In this document: in pieces, positions 24,495 to 36,883 of the stretch
How positions within the stretch are numbered: position 1 is the first letter of the stretch
Layout: each line of letters starts with the position of its first letter
Translations under genes and position numbers: made by a program
Source of the DNA: Cladobotryum mycophilum
Taxonomy: Eukaryota; Ascomycota; Sordariomycetes; Hypocreales; Hypocreaceae
Reading direction: 5' to 3'
Assembly (NCBI GenBank): GCA_036429605.1
Contig: JAVFKD010000015.1
Location: 2,565,421-2,629,420 of the forward strand
DNA: 64,000 nucleotides
The notes under the pieces: model-generated
The model's input: only the letters and a program-made list of their open reading frames with translations
Database searches by the model: none
What the model was told of the DNA's origin: nothing

Positions 24495-27011
24495 CAATTA
24501 GAACATCTGTGATGGCAATATTCAACTTTGTCTGAGTGGGATGGAATGCAGGCATTCTCATTTAGGCCGACTGCAACTTCCAAGGCTGGAATGTTTCGAG
24601 GTCCACACATTATTTATTCAGAAGACGATCACCAACAAGAAAACAAAAACAAAGCCATTGACTTCACCAGTCGGGGTTTGATTCTTGCAGCTAACCTAGC
24701 TCCAACTTCCCAGCCGGACTTCGGCAGACGATTCTGAGTTTCAGGATTTTCAAAAGTGTCAACCACACCGGCACTCTGATTCCTCATCATGCCTAGTCTT
24801 GATTGGGAAATCAGCAAGTTCCTTATCAAGTTAGATCTGGGGTAAGAGCCGCTTCAGTGGGGGTCAAATCGATGCAATGACCAATTGTAATGCTCCTCGG
24901 AAGCGAGAACCGAGTGAAACAGGGGGGGGCTTCGTGACAGGGGAGGCCATTGACCGTTTATGGAGTTGCAGAAGCCGTCCCTTAACTAGGAATGGTCACG
25001 CCCTATGAGCTACAAAACGCCTGCGGCATCTATGTTTGGGCAACAAACAGGGAGGATAAAGATATTTTTCCTACTACGTTAATGGTGCTGCCTATAATAC
25101 CGCTTGCTATTATAAATTAAAAAAGTGGGAATGGATGAGGAATACACGTTACTCTTGAATGTCATCAGAGTAACCTTGAACAAGACCAGAAACTCAACTC
25201 ATTTCTTTGTTCTTCTCTTCATGTGATACAGTAGCATCGATATTAAACGTCTAAGATTAGGCACCAATCGGGAACGAAAAAACTGCTGCCTAACCGCCGA
25301 GTGACCTTCGCCGGATCAGCTCTTGGGTCGTGTGGTGGAGTTCATGACGAAGTGGCTTTTGGTGAAACTGACATGGCGCCGTAGGCGTCTCTATCTGATC
25401 TATCTTAATTAGATTAACGAGAAAATCCATATCGCCAACTCTGTTTATAATCACCAGACCAATGGTAGTTGGAACATTCTATTTTCCTGCCGAAGCCGCC
25501 AACGACGATCTCTCAAGCCACGTGCCGGCAGTTGATGGTAGAGTTTTCCGGAGACTTGATGGCACAAGACGTGATGGTATTCGCAAGTTTTACTGAATTC
25601 GGTCGCTCTCTTTGTTAAGTCCGCGGCAGTTGTTAGTCTTGTTCGGAGAACTGAATCCCGCGTTCATGCAGGTCATCATCATTGACTTGATTGGCTTATT
25701 AATAGCGAACCTTGCTTTTCTCCCAAGCAAATCCATGGACTTTGCCTCAAGTTCGTCCCTGGACTTTGACAACTAACCCCAAGGGTCTCTCAAGGGTCAA
25801 ACGGCAGATGAGTTTAGGCAGCAACTTACTGCAAGGACCCCCACGTAAGAGCAAGAGAGAAGTGGCAGAACGGAGGGTTGGGATAATGCACATGTCACGT
25901 AGCTTTAGTTCATCGGCGAGCAAAGACAAGTGTTTGTAATGCTATTGCATAGCTTCCCTGTTATGAAAACTGCCGTATTATGTAGAGAAATCAATATGAA
26001 GCAAACGTTGGAACCGGACGAATTCGTCCGTTACTGTTGATCTTCTTCGCACTACCCTGTCTCGGCTTCTCCGTTACCATCACAGTTATGGCAGTTGTAG
26101 GTTCAGAATTCACGTGTAAAAATTACTTGTTGGTCTGTTGTAATCACAGAATACATACCGTGAACTTCAAGTAAAATATCATTATGTCTTGGTTGTTGGT
26201 CTTTCTCAAGTGACTCGATAACCTTCAGCTTTCGCAACCACCCGTTCTCCTTCTCCCGTTAATACTTCGTCAGTGCTTCTGCTAATAATGCCTCTGTCTC
26301 TGATTCTAGATCCCAATGCAAGAGCATTTACATTGTTCTCGATGCAGCCAGCTCACCCTATGGGTACCTGCCCGATAAGAGGCTTCAAGCACGGAGCAAC
26401 CCCTCAAACTCTTCTTGGATTAGGAAGGAGCAGCTTCACAAGCTCAACATTCTGACATGTGACTTTAAAGATGAGGTAGCCGTAAGATATTAAAGCTAAT
26501 TTCTGATCTTGTTTCTGCCCAAAGGTTCTACAGGCTGGGCTCAACTATCTGCACAATAGCCCGCCACCCAAATCCTTCAGTTGCCTCATTATGAGACAAG
26601 CTGTTCATGATGTTCAATCAACTCTTAGTGGTCGAAGTTGGTGTGTTAATAAACCCGTATTCGACGCACATCTCTTTGCTTCTCCAGAGCTACTTTCTGG
26701 TATTCGCCACATCCATACTAACCGGTTGCTCCATAGTGGCAACAGGGCGCGTGTGCGTCCCCTGTGATTGTGTCCCTGCTACTGTACTCCTGAATCCAAC
26801 AGAAACATCTAATAATGTAACTTACCATTCCTAATCTCACGGGTTCACTCCAAGGGCAGTGTGGTATACTGTGTGGAAGCTGCTGGTGGGCTGTATCGCT
26901 CGAATATTGGTTGACTTGTGTCAATTATGGGTCGAGAGGTGGCCGGTTCATTAGGGTACGCATCATGTTCGTTTCGGCATATATCTCCAAGCACTCTACA
27001 AATGTTTGTAA
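24495..27011. other. Intergenic, 2.5 kb, no supported gene
   Basis: Moderately AT-rich DNA with only short open frames and no recognisable domain or terminal repeats. Confidence 0.5.
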
Positions 27012-27540
27012 CTAATCTGAAGCTGACTTTGGAAGCAACGTGCCACCCCTCAATATGTGAATTTGCAACAGTCTTGCAAAGTTCTCGTATCCCTTGTTAG
27101 TTGCTCTATGTAAAGTTGTGTGAAGGCACCTACACCTAACAAATAAGTTCTCGCTTTTTTTTTTGAGAAGAAGCCTAGTGATTTCTTCGGATCCTGCTTC
27201 GGTAGCTCGATACAGATGCCTCACGTTGTAGCTATCAATCACATAGACACCGGCACCGTTCTCCCATCAACCTTAGCGAACTCTTGACGAGGCGGTGATC
27301 ACCCAGCAAGATCTCGCGAGTTGATTTCTGTGCTAGCTTCAACAACAATTCTGCTGTATCTATATACCCATCCTCCACCACATCACTTGGGGGGGGGGGC
27401 GGTTTGCCCAGTGGAGTCTTTTTCGTGCACGGATACCATGATTTAGTCAAATCGGATGCTACAGCTATGAATCCGGGGGAAGAAGTCAGTGCTCTCACTA
27501 CTAGCATCCGCGTTTTCGATCTTGGAAACTCAGCCTTCAT
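27012..27540 (-). pseudogene. Ankyrin-repeat gene remnant
   Basis: Two minus-strand frames together resemble degenerate ankyrin repeats: YIDTAELLLKLAQ, then NGAGVYVIDSYNVRHLYRATEAGSEEITRLLL, then LHRATNKGYENFARLLQ. The repeats change frame near 27240, lack a proper start and contain stops. A long G run (about 27390-27400) lies inside. It is probably the decayed end of an ankyrin protein of the kind common beside fungal NLR genes. No function is expected. Confidence 0.55.
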
Positions 27541-27719
27541 CCGTCAATCGCACAAAGGATCCATACAGCCTGCAATAAGTCACGTGCCTAGCCGTCCCGT
27601 ACTGTTAGGAACTGATCAAATGATATACTTACATCCTATGGGCTGTAGATAGCTTCCACATGTCACCCCCGCTTTCCATCAACTTGAGACAACATACCCC
27701 ACGGTGGCACATCATCACA

Positions 27720-28859
27720 ATGTCGCAGCAACCAGTTAGGATCATTGGAGCGGGGATCGGAGGGTCAACACTTGGTCGCTGTCTCCTCAACTATGGTATC
27801 CCTGTGGTACTCTATGAGAAAATGCCCTCAACCCCCCGCCACAGCTATGGTGTCACACTCCACGCCTCATCTTATAGGCCACTTCTAGGCATTCTAAGCA
27901 TGGACGAATGGACTTTTAGGCGTCACGTAGCTGTGGACGGATCGCTTGGCGGAAGCGGCAACATCGAACCAAAGTCTATCATTTACCCCGGAAAGATACG
28001 AAGCTCGACATCCTTTCGGGCTCATCGCGGGAGGCTTGAAAAATTGCTCCGCGAAGGCCTTGATGTCCAATGGGAGCATTCTCTTGAAAATGTGGAAGAA
28101 ACACCTTCGGGAATGGTCCTCTGCCTACAAAATGGACAGAAGCTGGAAAGCAAGTGCATTATCGGAGCTGACGGACCACACTCTACTATTCGCTAGTCTC
28201 TCTCGCCTGACACACTATTCCATATTCTCCCCTATGTCGCTTTCAATGGCAAGCGTCGAGTGAAGCGCTCGCTATTCGATAGCACCTACGCCCCAGCATT
28301 TAAAGGCTCCAACATTTTAGAAATGAAGCGAGACAACGTGGTCCTGAATGTATCCTTCAATGAACAACAGGAAGACATCGTAAGCATGAGCTGGATATTC
28401 TCCCGTCCAGTCAGAGGCTCCAGCGATCCACTTCACAAGCCAAATCGCCCAATTTCAGGCGCTACAGATATTCCGGAAGAGTTTTTCCAAGAGATTGAAA
28501 CCCTTAATAAGCTATATCAGCCCTTCACAGAGATATTTGATGTAGAGAAATTGAGAATGGACCGGATGCTGCACTGGCTTATGCGTACGGTGCTAGTCAA
28601 ACACCAGGAGCTTCGCGCACTTGCAGACAAGGGCGTCTTCTTGATGGGTGATTCAGTACATTCAGAGCCTATTCTAGGAGGGGAAGGCGCCAACAATGCC
28701 ATTATAGAGGGCATTGAGCTTGCGAAATGCATCTCAACCTCCGGCCCAGGTGGCATCCCATCCTGGTACGAATCCCGATACCCTGTTTGGGAGAGAGGCG
28801 TTATAGAAAGTGAACACGCAATTTCTGCGATGCACAGTAGCCAGGGGGATGCTCTTTAG
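27720..28859 (+). pseudogene. FAD-dependent monooxygenase with in-frame TAG
   Basis: Flavoprotein hydroxylase frame from ATG 27720. Motifs are IIGAGIGGSTLGR near residue 8, IGADGPHSTIR, LMGDSVHSEPILGGEGAN (flavin-binding GD) and a C-terminal WYESRYPVWERG. The single frame is open over 379 codons except for TAG at 28194-28196, directly after the conserved GADGPHSTIR. CAG (Gln) is the likely ancestor, which would be a CpA to TpA change. No intron can remove it without cutting conserved sequence. Reinitiation at GTG 28260 would yield only the C-terminal half. Probably a recent null allele of a single-exon monooxygenase, beside two other oxidoreductase genes. Confidence 0.83.
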
Positions 28860-30497
28860 TCATAATTTACACATTAATGGTAACGCTATTGTTACTTCCA
28901 TAGACTCTGTCTCTCTCCTATGTGAAGCATACAGAGCTTCTCGCCACGGTCGAGGATCCTATGATAACTCTCATGCAGTAGCTTATTGGCCAAAGGTTTT
29001 TCAGTGACTCTGCCCCTGTGGCCAAATACAGTTACTACTGAATGTGCTCTCATTGTCTTGATTCCACAGTGTGCCAAGTTTAGGGATACCCCCAAAATTC
29101 ACAGGCTCATGATGAAGGCGGAATACGACGCCTAATTTGTTCCATCAATCGGACGAAAGAGGGTATTTGGGTTGTCCTGAGGGTTGAAGTCAACGGACCG
29201 TTACTCTGTCATATCCAACCCGTGATGACAGGGTCTTGGCGCACAAAGATGTTGGACAGGACTGCATGCATGCAACTAGCAACCGCATATTTAAGAAGAA
29301 AGAGGTATCAAGTCTCATCAATGCAACATCTAGTCTTACTTCCCAGTCTTATTGACATGTTGTTCGAGAATGTAACAACCAAACCCCCGTTCATTAGCAA
29401 GCCGCCATCTTACGTGGGGGTACAGGAGCTGAAAGAATATACAAAAAGATTCCTCATCATTTGCCACGCCATGCTCCAAACGACATATAACTATGCATCC
29501 ATGACTGTACCACCCTCATCCACCGCTTCATTGTCGTACTTGATGCCTGCTGATTGTGTTGAAGTATCAAGCTGACAACGACAAAGCTCTCAAGATCGAC
29601 CGCCTGTGCCATTTAGCCATACGACGTTTTGGTCGCTGATTTGATGCAGCCGTCTCCAATCTATCATTCGCCCCAAGGCAGCAGAAGTTGGTTTTCTCAA
29701 AAGACTTTTCCTTACAGGTCACTGGCATTTGCAGATGGATACTTTTCTTCAAGCCCATCTCATCCACACCCATGATTACCTCCTTAGGGGACACAAGAAT
29801 GACGCAACCAGCTTGAGCTTCCCCTGACCAGCCCACTGTGCCAATATGTATATTGATGCCTAGTCTATTATTTTGTGGCGCTCTGTATGTTTCAAAACTT
29901 CCCTCCTGTCTCTTCGTTTATAGCGAGCTTTGACGCAGTATGTGTAGACATTGATGTCGGAGCGAGGACAGCTCTACGTCGACCAATCATGAAAAAGATG
30001 TCAGCTTGGCCACGGAACGAGGTGAGATTTGAAAGATTTCACATGTCAGATACGACTTGGTTCAACACAGCTTCCAGCGCAGCCCAAACACATCTTTGCA
30101 ATATCTAGATAAGTGGTAGTCCAGAAAACTTAGTTAGGCGTGAATGCAATTCTCATCAAGGCCCAGATAGTTCCCTTTTCATTAGCTTTAGCATTGTGTA
30201 CGGTACTTTCTTCAGGGTCTTGGATAAAAGTGGCTTCACCTGTCAAATTTGATCGACGTCAAGGTGTAACTTGTTTCACATTAATAGTAACAAACGCGTG
30301 AAATTTGGAGGCCGGGAAATTGATATAGGTTAGCAGTTCCATCTTAGAACGGTTAAACTTTTCACCGCTTCATAACTGCAAACGGAAAAGGGACAGCTTC
30401 ATACGGTATACCTATGCATGGATGTTTGCGAGCCACCCCCAAGACCCATTTTTCACACTACCAACGCGCCGCAGAGCCGGTGCAACAGCGTTTAGCG
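28860..30497. other. Intergenic, 1.6 kb
   Basis: Open frames at 29.2-30.1 kb have no recognised domain. The right end is the promoter of the FAD-linked oxidase. Confidence 0.5.
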
Positions 30498-32113
30498 ATG
30501 AAGTCACCACTCCAAAGAACGACATACATTATTATATACCTTCTCTCATCCTTTTGTCTTGGATGTGTAGAAGATACCCTAACATCCTGTCTTACCAATA
30601 GCGGCGTCCCATTTGTGGCCAAAAACTCCACCGACTGGACACAAGAAACTACGCCTTACAACCTCCGGCTCGTGTTCAACCCTTCTGCGGTAGTGATCCC
30701 ACGATCCATTCAGCAGATACAAGCCGCAGTGTCTTGTGGCATCCAAAATGGTGTGCGAGTAAGCGCGAAGAGTGGCGGCCATAGTTATGGGTCATTCGGA
30801 TATGGAGGCGAAGATGGACATTTGGTGATTGAGCTGGATCGGATGAATGCAGTGACTTTGCATGAGAACAACACTGCGACAATCCAGTCCGGAGCTCGAT
30901 TGGGACATGCTGCGACGGAGCTATTTAAGCAGGGACATAGAGCTATTGCTCATGGAGCATGCCCTGGGTGAGTCGACTCCCCCTCTAGTCATGCCAAAGT
31001 CTCAGCGCTGACCGATGTAGTGTTGGGATTGGAGGCCACGTTTTGCACGGTGGGTATGGTCGCTCTGCGCGAACTCATGGCCTCGCGTTGGACTGGGTAA
31101 TTGGCGCGACTGTTATTCTTGCTGATGGTTCCATTGTTCATTGCTCAGCCACCGAGAATGAAGACCTCTTCTGGGCTCTCCGCGGTGCCGGGTCATCGTT
31201 CGGTATCGTTGCCGAGTTTGAGTTCAAAACTTTTGAGGCGCCCGATCACATCACTCCCTTTACGATCAAGCTGTCCTGGAACGAGACCCAGGCAGCCGAG
31301 GGGCTCAAAGCATTGCAGGATTTTGCGATGGTGGCGCCAAAGGAACTGAACATGGCACTCATCATGGGCGCAACTAGTCGAGTCGTCAATGGCATGTACT
31401 ACGGAGATCGGAGTGGTCTTGATCAAGCTATACAGCCATTACTGGATCGTCTCGATGCAAAATTATCCAAGGCCAACACCGTGGGGTGGATTGAAGGACT
31501 TGAGTATTTTGCTAATGGCGAAAAGCTTGACCAGTCTTATCCCTACAACGTGGTATGTCATACGTGATCCCATTCACCAATGCCTTCATTCTAACCGCCA
31601 TTGCAGCATGTCACAGCCTACGCAACCAGCTTCATGACGCACACTCTAAATGAGAGCCAGATCAAGTCACTAGCATCATCCGTCTTCACCAATATCAACG
31701 ACCCCTCAGCTCACCATTCATGGTTCTTCCTCCTTGAACTGCACGGCAACAACTCCGCTGTCGCCGCCATCGATTCATCTGCGACAGCATTCGTTCATCG
31801 GGACAAGCCGCTGCTCTTCCAGCTCTCCGACGAGGTACCCGGAAACAAGTACCCCGCAGAGGGATTTGCCACTCTCACGAGGTTCAGGGAGAGCGTTACG
31901 GATTCGATCGCGGATGGTGATTGGGGCATGTATGTGAACCAGCTGGATACCCAAATTGATGCGGAGACTGCGCAGAAGCTGTACTGGGGAGGCAACTTGC
32001 CGCGGCTTCGGAAACTCAAGGCCAAGTTTGATCCTGGTGATGTGTTTTGGAACCCTCAAGGAATCCGGGGACAAAATCGCAGGAGAGCAGCAAAATCTGC
32101 CCTGAGAATCTGA
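30498..32113 (+). CDS. Secreted FAD-linked oxidase (BBE / glucooligosaccharide oxidase type)
   Basis: Berberine-bridge-type flavoenzyme, secreted, oxidising sugars or alcohol-like substrates with O2 to give H2O2. Exons are 30498-30967, 31021-31552 and 31607-32113 (introns 53 and 54 bases), 502 residues. The chosen ATG starts a clear signal peptide; an upstream in-frame ATG would bury it. The FAD_binding_4 domain contains SGGHSYG with His95 and HGACPGVGIGGH with Cys155. These two residues bind FAD bicovalently in glucooligosaccharide oxidase, with the same 60-residue spacing (I recall His70/Cys130). The C-terminal BBE segment (KLYWGGNLPRLRKLKAKFDPGDVFWNPQGI) is complete. Intact, between a broken monooxygenase and a frameshifted reductase. 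Confidence 0.95.
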
Positions 32114-32816
32114 TGGTTGGCTTACTCTACATGAAATTACGTTAATTATATAACATAATAATTTGGTTCAAACATCATGTCTTGTCACACTGTTGCAATC
32201 CTCATTATCTGATTCGTGGATATGTCGCTGCCCACCACCATGATGGCCAACCCAGCTATTGCTCGAGGGCTTTTATCCCGCATGGAGAGGACATCAATGC
32301 ACGAATATGGTGAATCGCCAGTGATTTTTAATCATTCGCTACAGAAATTTGGCATATCTTTTCATCGAAAATCTAAGGATCATGGTGTTTTTCAGCTCAC
32401 TGTGTCTACCATCTTCCACCTCTAGGGTAGAGTGTGTGCCATCAGAACCCTTAGATGCCAAACCATCACGTTTAAGAGAGTCTCGTCAACCGTCAAGGTT
32501 GCATTAAAACCGGATATCCGATCTTGCAGTACAGCAACGATTTATATCAAACCAATGAAATCGAGAGACTTAGCAAAAATAGTGGCGCAAGTGCAGCGAA
32601 ACATGTGCATATTGGCTGACAAACAAGTTGGCGGATCGTCGCTTACAAATGAATGGATGCAAACTCCGCAGCTGAAATGATGCTGCATATAAATGCTAAT
32701 ATCTTTCAGGCAACTCTGTCTGTCTACTCTAACGGTCCTATTATGTGCTCGTAGTTGCATCACGCAGGCATATTGGTTCTTTTCGTTCACCACTTTTGAT
32801 CAATACAATTTCCATC
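32114..32816. other. Intergenic, reductase upstream region
   Basis: 703 bases with no gene. A TATAAA-like sequence near 32688-32693 lies about 125 bases before the reductase ATG. Confidence 0.5.
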
Positions 32817-33940
32817 ATGTCTCTTCCCTCTACTCAAAAGGCTGTCGGCGTGGCTGCTAAGCGCGCCCCTCTTGTCCAACTATCGGCCGAAGTGTACCCC
32901 CTGCTGCTGGCGAAGTGGTGATCCGCGTTGAATGGACGGCTGGCACGCCACTTGACCTTCATCGTGCTGATGGAGGTCTGCTTATTGATTCGTACCCTTT
33001 TATGACGGGAGATGGTGGCGCTGCTGGCACTGTCGTCGCTGTCGGTGCTGGCGGGGATCTCAAAGGCCTACGAGTTGGCGATAAAGTCACATCGTTCGCC
33101 TTCCGCGGAAGCAAAGAGGCAAACCACCAAGAATACCTGACGGTTCCTGCGTATTTGGCTTCAAAAGTTCCCGAAAGTCTCACGCTAGAGGAAGCTGTCA
33201 CTGTGCCGATGAACTTGGTGACGGTTTTCCATACGGCCGTGACGGATCTCGATTTAGAAATACCATGGCCAATCCCGGAAGGCTGGAAGCCCAAGGATGG
33301 TGATAAGCCAGTGTTGGTATGGGGAGCCAGCAGCAGCGTCGGCATCTTTGCGATTCAAGTGTTCAGGCATTGGGGATATACCAACATCCTGGCTGTTGCG
33401 AGCGGCAAGCATGAAGAGTACCTCAAAGGCCTTGGCGCGAAGACATTCTTTGACTATACCAAGCCTAGAGTTGTTGAGAGGATCCTGGAATCTGTTGCAT
33501 CTCCCGCAGAGGACCAGCCAAAAATTCCTTACCTCCTAGATTGCATCGGTTCGGTGCGTGGCACCTTGGAGCCATTGACCAAGATCGCCCAGCATGGTTC
33601 CCGCGTTGCCGTCATGCTGCCTGTCATTGTAAAAGATGCCACAGATGAAGAAGAGCCTGAATACGAAATGGACATATCCAAATGTCTGCCAGGGCAGTGG
33701 GCCGATGGTGTTATCCTGCAAGGTGTTCGGACACATTTTTACCTACAGAACGAATTGTTCAAGGAGAAGCTTCAGCCAGAGATTGTACCGTTTTTGTTGG
33801 CAAACAAGATCATTGAGCCCAATAAGTATCGGGTAATTGAAGGCGCAACAATGGTGGAGAGATCGCAGAAGTCTCTGGATTTGCTGAGAAACAAGGCTGT
33901 CAGTGGGGAGCGATTGGTATGGCGGATCTGGGAGGAGTAG
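32817..33940 (+). CDS. MDR-family reductase, trans-enoyl-reductase-like, frameshifted
   Basis: Zinc-free medium-chain reductase of the type used as quinone reductases or stand-alone enoyl reductases in fungal biosynthesis. The coenzyme motif is VWGASSSVGIFAIQV. TGDGGAAGTVVAVG and a C-terminal RNKAVSGERLVWRI are typical of this fungal group. The frame from ATG 32817 (MSLPSTQKAVGV) shifts at the C5 run 32897-32901; one extra C gives YPPAAGEVVIRVEW and a continuous 374-residue protein. As written it stops soon after, at TGA 32919-32921. No PKS is visible nearby to partner it. Confidence 0.87.
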
Positions 33941-34205
33941 AATACTCATCAATACCGTATCTTCAAGCATGATATTTGAGATTGAATAGTATTCATAAAG
34001 ATAAATTAGCACCTTCAGAGTGTTTAGTAACAAAGATCGTCATCATAGCCAAGGGAGCTAGACTCAGCAAATTTTATAGACAGTATGTAACAGTATGTAA
34101 GTGTTCATTATTCGGCCGAGCTCATATACAGTATCATGACCTCTCAGGGTCCCGGGATTATATACGCTACAGTATATACATATATAGACAATTCCAAGCA
34201 ACAGT
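33941..34205. other. Convergent 3' region between reductase and chitosanase 2
   Basis: 265 AT-rich bases with TATATA stretches near 34.16 kb, presumably polyadenylation signals for both genes. Confidence 0.4.
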
Positions 34206-35075
34206 TTATGGGTGGGGCAGGCTGGCGACGAGCTTGTCACCAAGAGCCTTGATGCTAGCCTCGAACTCGGAGGTGTTCTTTGCATTCCATTTCGCCCCGT
34301 TCTTACCGGGGACGGCCTGGGTGCCGGTGAAGCCAAGGAAGAGGACATCCTTGGGGCCGTGTCCGAGGTCACCGCTGAGGTGCTCGTTGGGGAAGCAGAG
34401 CTTGCCGAGGGAGATGGCGGCCTCACCAGTGGTGGGCTCTTGGTTGGTGTCACCCCAGATTCCGTACCACTATATGAAAGAGCCCATGTCAGTAATTGAA
34501 CATAATTATGTGTAAATGGAGCACGTTCGATCGAAGGGCATCAAGATGCTGGGAAAGAAGGGATTATGGGGGCGCAAACTCACCACCTGGTTGTTGCACA
34601 CAACTGCCATGACGGAGAGAGGGTGCATGCCGTGTGCCTCGGGGTTGAAGAATGGAGGCTCGTTGAAGACAATGTATGGGTGAATGTTGGCGTTCAAGTC
34701 AGGGATGCCGTAAGACTGGACAGTATCCTTGAAGGAAGTCTCTCCATATCCGCTGGGGTCGTTGGAGCAGTCGCCAGCCTTGTCATCGGCACCGTCGCAG
34801 TCAATGTCCATGTTGTCGTAGCCATTGTTACTCTTCAAGAAAAGGGCGTTGGGAATGTCTCCACAGAAGACGGCGCCGGTGGAAGACTTTCCAGACAGGG
34901 CCTTGTTGCAGCTGCCAGACTGATTGAGATTGGCGTTAGTTGGGGTCACCGGCTAATTGGGTCCTATGTGTCTAACCTTGTGGGCATCGTAGATGGCCTT
35001 TAGGTTGGCAGGCAAGTCGTAAGCGGAAGCGACAGCGCCGAGGGTGGCAAGAGTGAGAAGAGCCGAAGAACGCAT
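34206..35075 (-). CDS. GH75 endo-chitosanase, secreted form
   Basis: Second GH75 chitosanase. Exons are 34977-35075, 34584-34919 and 34206-34469 (introns 57 and 114 bases), 232 residues, in frame. A signal peptide (about 1-18) is followed by YDLPANLKAIYDAHK, FCGDIPNALFLK, NMDIDCDGADD, DLNANIHPYIVFN, HPLSVMAVVCN, WYGIWGDTNQ and GEAAISLG. The presumed catalytic Asp152 and Glu161 are 9 residues apart, against 13 in the paralogue at 9-10 kb. It ends at LPHP with no hydrophobic tail, so free secretion is expected. The mature start, intron near codon 33 and motif order are those of common Aspergillus-type chitosanases. Confidence 0.95.
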
Positions 35076-36883
35076 CTTGAACGTGCGGTGTGTAGTCGAG
35101 TACCTGGTGTGCTGAGAACTAGGTCGGGAAGTGTGGTAGTTTGATCTAAGAGTCCGTTCTGGGGGTCATCGTTTCCTACTTATATCCTTGAGACTGGATC
35201 CATCAGTCCAGTCAGGGTATCACTTCCCCAGATTGAGCACTCATTATGAGACATAGCCTAGCACTAGTGAGTGTATGCATTCAATGACAGAGAAGGAATC
35301 TAGAATACAACCATGTCTTGGACTCTCAGAGTTCCCATATAAACTGCAACGTTTCCCTGTGTCTCTTACGAGTTTCCCCTTGCCTGAAGGACATTGTCGC
35401 TTGCTCCTCAATGAGCAGTCCATTCGGGTTAGGTTATGAAACACTCGCAATAAGTGAAGGTTAGTGTTTATGAGTCTAAATGATGCATCAAAAATATGAA
35501 ACAGGAAGGTCGTATTGATGGGTAGATCAGTAAACATCCCACCAATGAGAAAATGATGCCCGTACGGCTTATCGGATGCAGTCAGATTCCCTGCTGGAGT
35601 AGAGCTATAATAGAAGCTCTAATATTCCCCAACATCCGCCATGTTCCTGAGCACAGCCGGTGTCAAACTTGAGCTAGACAATTGGTTAGTTTATGAGTCG
35701 ATGGTGGCTGTGTTTGTTGTTCATTGTTATATTCAACAGCCCGAGTTTACGACGTAGTGCAACACCAATCTACGAATCTATTTGGCGGGGCAAGCTTGTG
35801 CCAGCTTGTCAGATTATTGCAGCGTCTAAACCATGTGTGTCTTTACGGCTAATGTGCAGCGATTATTCGGAACTGCCTAAATATCCCACCAATATGCTTA
35901 TTTTTATTCTCAATTAGGCGAACGCAGGACTTAAATAATTGACCACGATCTACCACCGGCAGGCATCATTGACGAGGATGTCGATCCTGGGGTTGTCCCG
36001 CCAAAGCCGGTCGATCATAAACGGGTCGCACGGGGAGAAAACACCAGGTTAGAGCTCATGGTAAGACATTAAAAGTTACTGAATAGACAGTAACAAGAGG
36101 GATCCTTGGATACAAGACGAATCAAGAGAAACAACGGATACGAACGTGTCTACCATATCCAACGTTCCAGTGTTTATCTTCCACCCCTTGACGAACTAAC
36201 GTTCCATAAGTCGGTCAATGTCCAATGCTGCGGGAAGTGAGCTCGTATTCGTCGGCAGGCCCATTAGAAATGCTCATGTCGCTCTTAATTCCGGATCCAG
36301 GAACTGTTCAGACAGCTTTACACCGACCATTCAGCGATGTCTCGACTTATAACTAAATTACATGGCTACTTGCGTTTAATATGATCGGTAGCTGAAACGG
36401 CTGTGACTTCTTCCATTGTGATAATGGGCACATGCAGTCACTATGACATGTGGCACCCATGCATAGGGAGCGTAACAATCCCTCAGATGATTTGGACTAA
36501 GATCTCATCCAACAACATGAACTTTGGATTGATGTTACTCAATCTCTGACCAGACCCTAGACGCTGGTGGTTCATGATGAGGCATGATACGGTGGCCTTC
36601 AAATGGGTGTCTTCTTTGTTGCACAAGACTCTTTTGCGATCGAAGAATTGCGTCGCATTTGCGTCTCAGCGAGCAACAACTGTGCATTCATATCATAGTT
36701 CAAAATATGGACCTCCGGCGATCCCTTGGGTCTGGTAGTTTCTCACCTTACCACAAAGCTACAGTCCTCTTCTGACTTGGAATGCTCCAACTATTGATCT
36801 TATTTTACATATGGGCACAAAGAGACGTCCTTGCTAAAACTCACATGAGTCTATATATCGTAAGGCGAATCTTATCCATTTGT
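35076..36883. other. Intergenic, 1.8 kb
   Basis: Chitosanase promoter on the left (TATA-like element at 35179-35184 on the minus strand) and the NLR 3' flank on the right. No effector-type (HeLo, lipase or similar) gene was found next to the NLR here. Confidence 0.5.
35179..35184 (-). promoter_or_regulatory. TATA-like element of chitosanase 2
   Basis: TATAAG on the minus strand about 105 bases upstream of the ATG. Confidence 0.4.
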
